Source: Alphaproteobacteria bacterium (lineage in GTDB: Bacteria; Pseudomonadota; Alphaproteobacteria; Sphingomonadales; Sphingomonadaceae). Taken from it: a stretch of 53,255 bases of DNA. Position 1 is the stretch's first letter, and the number at the start of each line of letters is the position of its first letter. Where the stretch lies: NCBI GenBank assembly GCA_030430365.1, contig JAUIFP010000009.1, positions 1-53,255 on the forward strand. Direction: 5' to 3'. Both the position numbers and the translations under genes were made by a program. The notes beneath the pieces are model-generated. The model was not told the origin of the DNA. It did not search any database and saw only the letters and a program-made list of their open reading frames with translations. Below are positions 50,594 through 53,255 of the stretch, piece after piece.

Positions 50594-51832
50594 ATGGCAT
50601 CTATCGCACAGAATGAGGGCGCAGAGCTCGTCGCAACCGCAAATCGTCCGGTTGTGTCGTCGAGCGAGGAAGCAATCGAGAAGGTTCGCGCCCTTTTGCC
50701 AGATATCATTGCCGCCGATTCGGTATCGGATAACGAGCGGCACCTGCCCGACAGCATTGTAGAAAAAATGCGTGAGACGGGGCTGTTCGGCATTGTCATG
50801 CCGAAAAATCTTGGCGGTTCGGAACTCGGCTTCGCAGATCTTGTCCGTGTCACGGTTGAAATCGGAACGGTTTCAGGTTCCGCTGCCTGGATCTACGGCG
50901 TGCTGGCCGGCCACAGCTGGCTGATCAACCTGTTCCCTGAAGAAGCGCAGCGCGAGATCATGAGCGATCCGACGACGCTGCTGGGTACGGTCTTCCGCCT
51001 TGGCGGCACAGTCGTCGAAGAGGGTGACGGCTATCGTCTTACCGGCGGCAACGGCCGTTTCTGTTCGGGCATCGATTATGCCACCTGGGTGATCATCGGC
51101 AATGCCGTGCAGAAAGCTGACGGTACGATGGAGCCGCGCTTCTTCGTCGTTCCCAAGTCCGACATCGAAGTTGTGGACGATTGGTACACGATGGGTATGC
51201 GCGGAACGGGCAGCCGTTCGATCAAGATCGATAATGCCTTCATTCCTGCCCATCGCAGCTGCAGCCTGGCCGACATGCTCGCAGGCTCTACGCCGGGCGC
51301 GCGTGTGCATGAGGGGGCAATCTACCGCATGCCGTTTTCCAGCCTGGCACCGTTCTCTATTATCGGCGCGCCGCTTGGCGTGGCCAAGGGAATGGTCAAC
51401 CGCTTCGCCGAGAAGATCGGCGGTAAGCTGAGCGATGCCGATCCGCTGGAAGTCGCCGAACAATCCGCCACCCTGGCCCGCATTGCGGAAACGGGCGGCG
51501 ATGTCGACGCGGCGATCGCTCTGGTGATCAGCGATGCCGATATGGTCAATCGCGCTAAAGAACCGAGCGACATTTCGGAAGTGCAGCGCGCGCAGATCCC
51601 GCGGAACTGGGCCTGGGCAGCGCAGCGTGCGCGCCACGCCGCCAACCGCGTGTTCGAAGCATCGGGCGGGACCTCGATCTATGATGGTCAGGAAATGCAG
51701 CGCGTGTTCCGTGATGTGAACTCTGGTGCGCAGCACTTCGCCTTCACCTGGGACAGCGCGATGACGGGTTATGGCCGCGCTATTTGCGGTCTCAAGCCCG
51801 GCGAATTTGCGTTACCCGGTAAGAAGAAATAG
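50594..51832 (+). CDS. Acyl-CoA dehydrogenase-fold flavin-dependent monooxygenase (HsaA/DszC-like)
   Basis: 412 residues from ATG 50594, after AAGGAGAG; an in-frame start at 50522 is less likely. It has the three-domain acyl-CoA dehydrogenase fold, with KNLGGSELGFADLVRVTVEI, ITGGNGRFCSGID-like middle strands and WYTMGMRGTGSRSIKI. The C-terminal helices contain ARHAANRVFEASGG and the last motif FRDVNSGAQHFAF. This last part is typical of the oxygenase subunits of two-component flavin monooxygenases. They hydroxylate phenols or break C-S bonds with reduced flavin from a partner. The likely partner is the reductase at 46229. It should hydroxylate a phenolic intermediate before ring cleavage by the LigB-like enzyme. 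Confidence 0.87.
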   Translation: MASIAQNEGAELVATANRPVVSSSEEAIEKVRALLPDIIAADSVSDNERHLPDSIVEKMRETGLFGIVMPKNLGGSELGFADLVRVTVEIGTVSGSAAWIYGVLAGHSWLINLFPEEAQREIMSDPTTLLGTVFRLGGTVVEEGDGYRLTGGNGRFCSGIDYATWVIIGNAVQKADGTMEPRFFVVPKSDIEVVDDWYTMGMRGTGSRSIKIDNAFIPAHRSCSLADMLAGSTPGARVHEGAIYRMPFSSLAPFSIIGAPLGVAKGMVNRFAEKIGGKLSDADPLEVAEQSATLARIAETGGDVDAAIALVISDADMVNRAKEPSDISEVQRAQIPRNWAWAAQRARHAANRVFEASGGTSIYDGQEMQRVFRDVNSGAQHFAFTWDSAMTGYGRAICGLKPGEFALPGKKK

Positions 51833-51882
51833 TTCCGTTTGCGGGGGATGGGGAGAACCAAAGCTTCAACAGGAGTCTCTCT

Positions 51883-52404
51883 ATGACATACAGCCATGTC
51901 GCAGCATTGCTGCATTGGCTAATGGCCTTGCTGGTCATCGCAATTCTCGTGCTCGGTCTTTTCGGAGATGCACTCGAGAGCATCATCTCTTTTTCCGCGA
52001 TTACCTTGCACAAGTCACTCGGCATGACGGTGTTTCTGCTGACGCTGTTCAGGCTGTTCTGGCGAATTGGCCACCGTCCTCCCCCGCTGCCCGAAACCAC
52101 GCCGAAGTGGCAGGTTGGCGCATCGCATGCGGTTCACTTGCTGATCTACGCGTTGATGCTGGGTCTGCCGCTAAGCGGATATATTTTCGGCGCCGCCGGC
52201 CCTTATCCGATGCAATTCTTCGGCCTGGATGTGCCGAAGTTGGCAATCGGGGAGGCCATGGGCGAGACAGCGCATAGCCTGCACGAGATCGGTGGTTTCA
52301 CGATGGCCGGCCTTGTTGTGCTTCACATGAGCGCGGCGTTTTATCATCACTTCGTCCAGAAGGATGAACTGATCAATCGTATGCGGCCCTGGCGCGCGGC
52401 CTAA
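51883..52404 (+). CDS. Cytochrome b561-type membrane protein
   Basis: 173 residues with four membrane helices and the His residues expected for two b hemes: His11 in LLHWLMALL, His43 in TLHKSLGM, and later ones in SHAVHLLIYALMLGLPLSGY and VVLHMSAAFYHH. Bacterial cytochrome b561 passes electrons between quinol and periplasmic acceptors. AGGAG precedes the ATG, and the gene follows the oxygenase after 50 bases. It may therefore feed or drain electrons for this pathway. It is followed by a strong terminator. Confidence 0.92.
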   Translation: MTYSHVAALLHWLMALLVIAILVLGLFGDALESIISFSAITLHKSLGMTVFLLTLFRLFWRIGHRPPPLPETTPKWQVGASHAVHLLIYALMLGLPLSGYIFGAAGPYPMQFFGLDVPKLAIGEAMGETAHSLHEIGGFTMAGLVVLHMSAAFYHHFVQKDELINRMRPWRAA

Positions 52405-52436
52405 GGACTGACCCTAAGGCATAGGCATAATAGAAA

Positions 52437-52474
52437 GGCCCCGGATCCTGCGTTGGACCCGGGGCCTTTTCTTT
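52437..52474 (+). terminator. Rho-independent terminator between convergent genes
   Basis: GGCCCCGGATCC and GGACCCGGGGCC form a 12-bp stem with one mismatch and a 6-base loop, followed by TTTTCTTT. On the minus strand the stem is followed by TTTCTATT, so it probably also stops the convergent DoxX-like transcript. Confidence 0.88.
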
Positions 52475-52488
52475 GCATTGTGAAGGGC

Positions 52489-53136
52489 TCAGCGTGGCGG
52501 AGCCAGCAATGCAAGGCTGCTCCAGGGAATGATCCCGATGATCATGCCGATGACCCACAGGGTCGAGATCGCACCGACAGTATAGCTGAGCCAGCGCAAG
52601 GTGAACCTGACAGGTGCCGATGCGAATACCGAAGACCACGCCGCCGGTTCGCCGCCGGGCTTCACAGTGAACATCTGCCGGTAGTCGCCGAAATATTCGG
52701 ACATCAGATAGGCCTGCATTACGAATACACCTGCGCCGAAGAACAGCATGTCAAGGAAGCTGGCCCAGAAAGCCGCGCCGCTCAGATCGCCGGCGAGGAA
52801 CGGGCCGAAGTTTCCAAGGAAAGGAAACAGGTCGAGCAGGAAGGTCATGAGTATGACCGGGAAGCTCAGCACCAGCATCAACACGGCATGGCGATTGAAG
52901 ATCAGGGCAAGGCCAAGCAGGATTTCCAGCACCTTGGCGGTGGAGAACATCCAGTTCGATTCTACGAGTACACGCAGAATTTCGTGCTTCACCGGTCCTT
53001 CGATCTGCTCATGCATGTTGGGGAAGGGCAGTATCTTGAACCACCAATTGATGCCCGAGCCCAGCGATTGGATTCCCAATAGCCAGCGCACTGCGACGAT
53101 CGCGAAATTGCGATCATTCAGCTTAAAACCCTCCAT
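52489..53136 (-). CDS. DoxX-like membrane protein (paralogue 3)
   Basis: 215 residues, longer than the other two DoxX-like proteins because of an extra C-terminal membrane helix (VGAISTLWVIGMIIGIIPW). The core matches them: SLGSGINWWFKILPFP corresponds to their GLNHW region, and STAKVLEILLGLALIFNRHA to their LLANRF region. GGAG precedes the ATG. It is alone on its strand at the window edge, with an operator-like site 58 bases upstream. Confidence 0.8.
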   Translation of the reverse strand: MEGFKLNDRNFAIVAVRWLLGIQSLGSGINWWFKILPFPNMHEQIEGPVKHEILRVLVESNWMFSTAKVLEILLGLALIFNRHAVLMLVLSFPVILMTFLLDLFPFLGNFGPFLAGDLSGAAFWASFLDMLFFGAGVFVMQAYLMSEYFGDYRQMFTVKPGGEPAAWSSVFASAPVRFTLRWLSYTVGAISTLWVIGMIIGIIPWSSLALLAPPR

Positions 53137-53193
53137 AATCTCCCCTCCTCAACTTCACGCCGCATCGGCATGTCGGCTTGAATGATATATCTT

Positions 53194-53206
53194 ATTGGTA
53201 GACGAT
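53194..53206. promoter_or_regulatory. Operator-like motif ATTGGTAGACGAT
   Basis: It agrees with ATTGTTAKACAAT at 11 of 13 positions. It lies 58 bases upstream of the third DoxX-like gene, next to an AT-rich GATATAT element that could be part of its promoter. Confidence 0.42.
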
Positions 53207-53255
53207 CCATCTTCGATTGGCTAGCATCGCATTTGCTATAGAAATTTCAGAGAGT

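Noticed and set aside
1..53255. CRISPR arrays, insertion sequences, integrases or prophage genes
   Set aside because: I found no regularly spaced repeats, transposase or phage proteins. The block structure looks like ordinary chromosomal operons.

Overview
The window looks like chromosomal DNA of an alphaproteobacterium of the order Sphingomonadales (Erythrobacter/Novosphingobium type). This is an inference from the GC-rich coding sequence, a large TonB-dependent receptor with an N-terminal carboxypeptidase-regulatory domain, a complete Tad/Cpa pilus locus with CtrA-like half-sites before the pilin gene, and many Rieske, SnoaL-like and DoxX-like catabolic genes. I see no tRNA, rRNA, insertion sequence, prophage or CRISPR array.

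Layout. (1) 84-9177 is a first catabolic block: CocE/NonD hydrolase, amidohydrolase, TetR regulator, Rieske oxygenase, SDR, O-methyltransferase, a solute-binding lipoprotein without ABC partners, and an AAHS-type MFS transporter. (2) 9346-15786 is a nutrient-scavenging block: a TonB-dependent receptor divergent from a Tat-exported PhoD phosphatase/phosphodiesterase, a secreted protein of unknown function, and a convergent Tat-lipoprotein of the sugar-phosphate isomerase fold. (3) 15787-16476 has no protein gene but holds a near-perfect intrinsic terminator with no gene in front of it, so a small RNA is possible. (4) 16477-18473 is a two-component system (kinase and OmpR-type regulator, 4-bp overlap), followed by a convergent membrane protein. 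(5) 19794-31316 is a Tad pilus operon: flp, cpaB, cpaC, a short lipoprotein in the cpaD position, tadG, two tadE-like genes, cpaE, cpaF, tadB, tadC, tadD, cpaA. Most genes overlap or nearly touch. (6) 31434-38187 is a three-gene operon with 4-bp overlaps: transglutaminase-DUF2126, ATP-grasp-alpha-E fusion, transglutaminase. It belongs to the predicted peptide amidoligase systems and has no Anbu-type peptidase beside it here. (7) 38220-53136 is a second catabolic block. It has three DoxX-like membrane proteins, four exported SnoaL/NTF2-fold proteins (one with two domains), a 32-residue membrane peptide gene between a DoxX and a SnoaL gene, a MetE-II-like zinc protein, an MFS transporter, an MBL-fold hydrolase, a phthalate-dioxygenase-like Rieske protein with YciI and flavin reductase, a universal stress protein, a LigB-type extradiol dioxygenase, an acyl-CoA-dehydrogenase-fold oxygenase and cytochrome b561.

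How the parts may work together. Block 7 reads as an uncharacterised aromatic or polycyclic degradation pathway. A short dyad of the form ATTGTTAKACAAT recurs in five of its intergenic regions (38842, 45269, 48335, 50521, 53194), and a 12-bp variant lies between the TonB receptor and phoD (12216). This suggests one regulon served by a repressor that is probably encoded outside the window. The unusual points are the group of exported SnoaL-fold proteins with DoxX-like membrane proteins, the embedded mini-membrane protein, and the lack of a dedicated ferredoxin or reductase for the two Rieske oxygenases. The substrate cannot be named from sequence alone.
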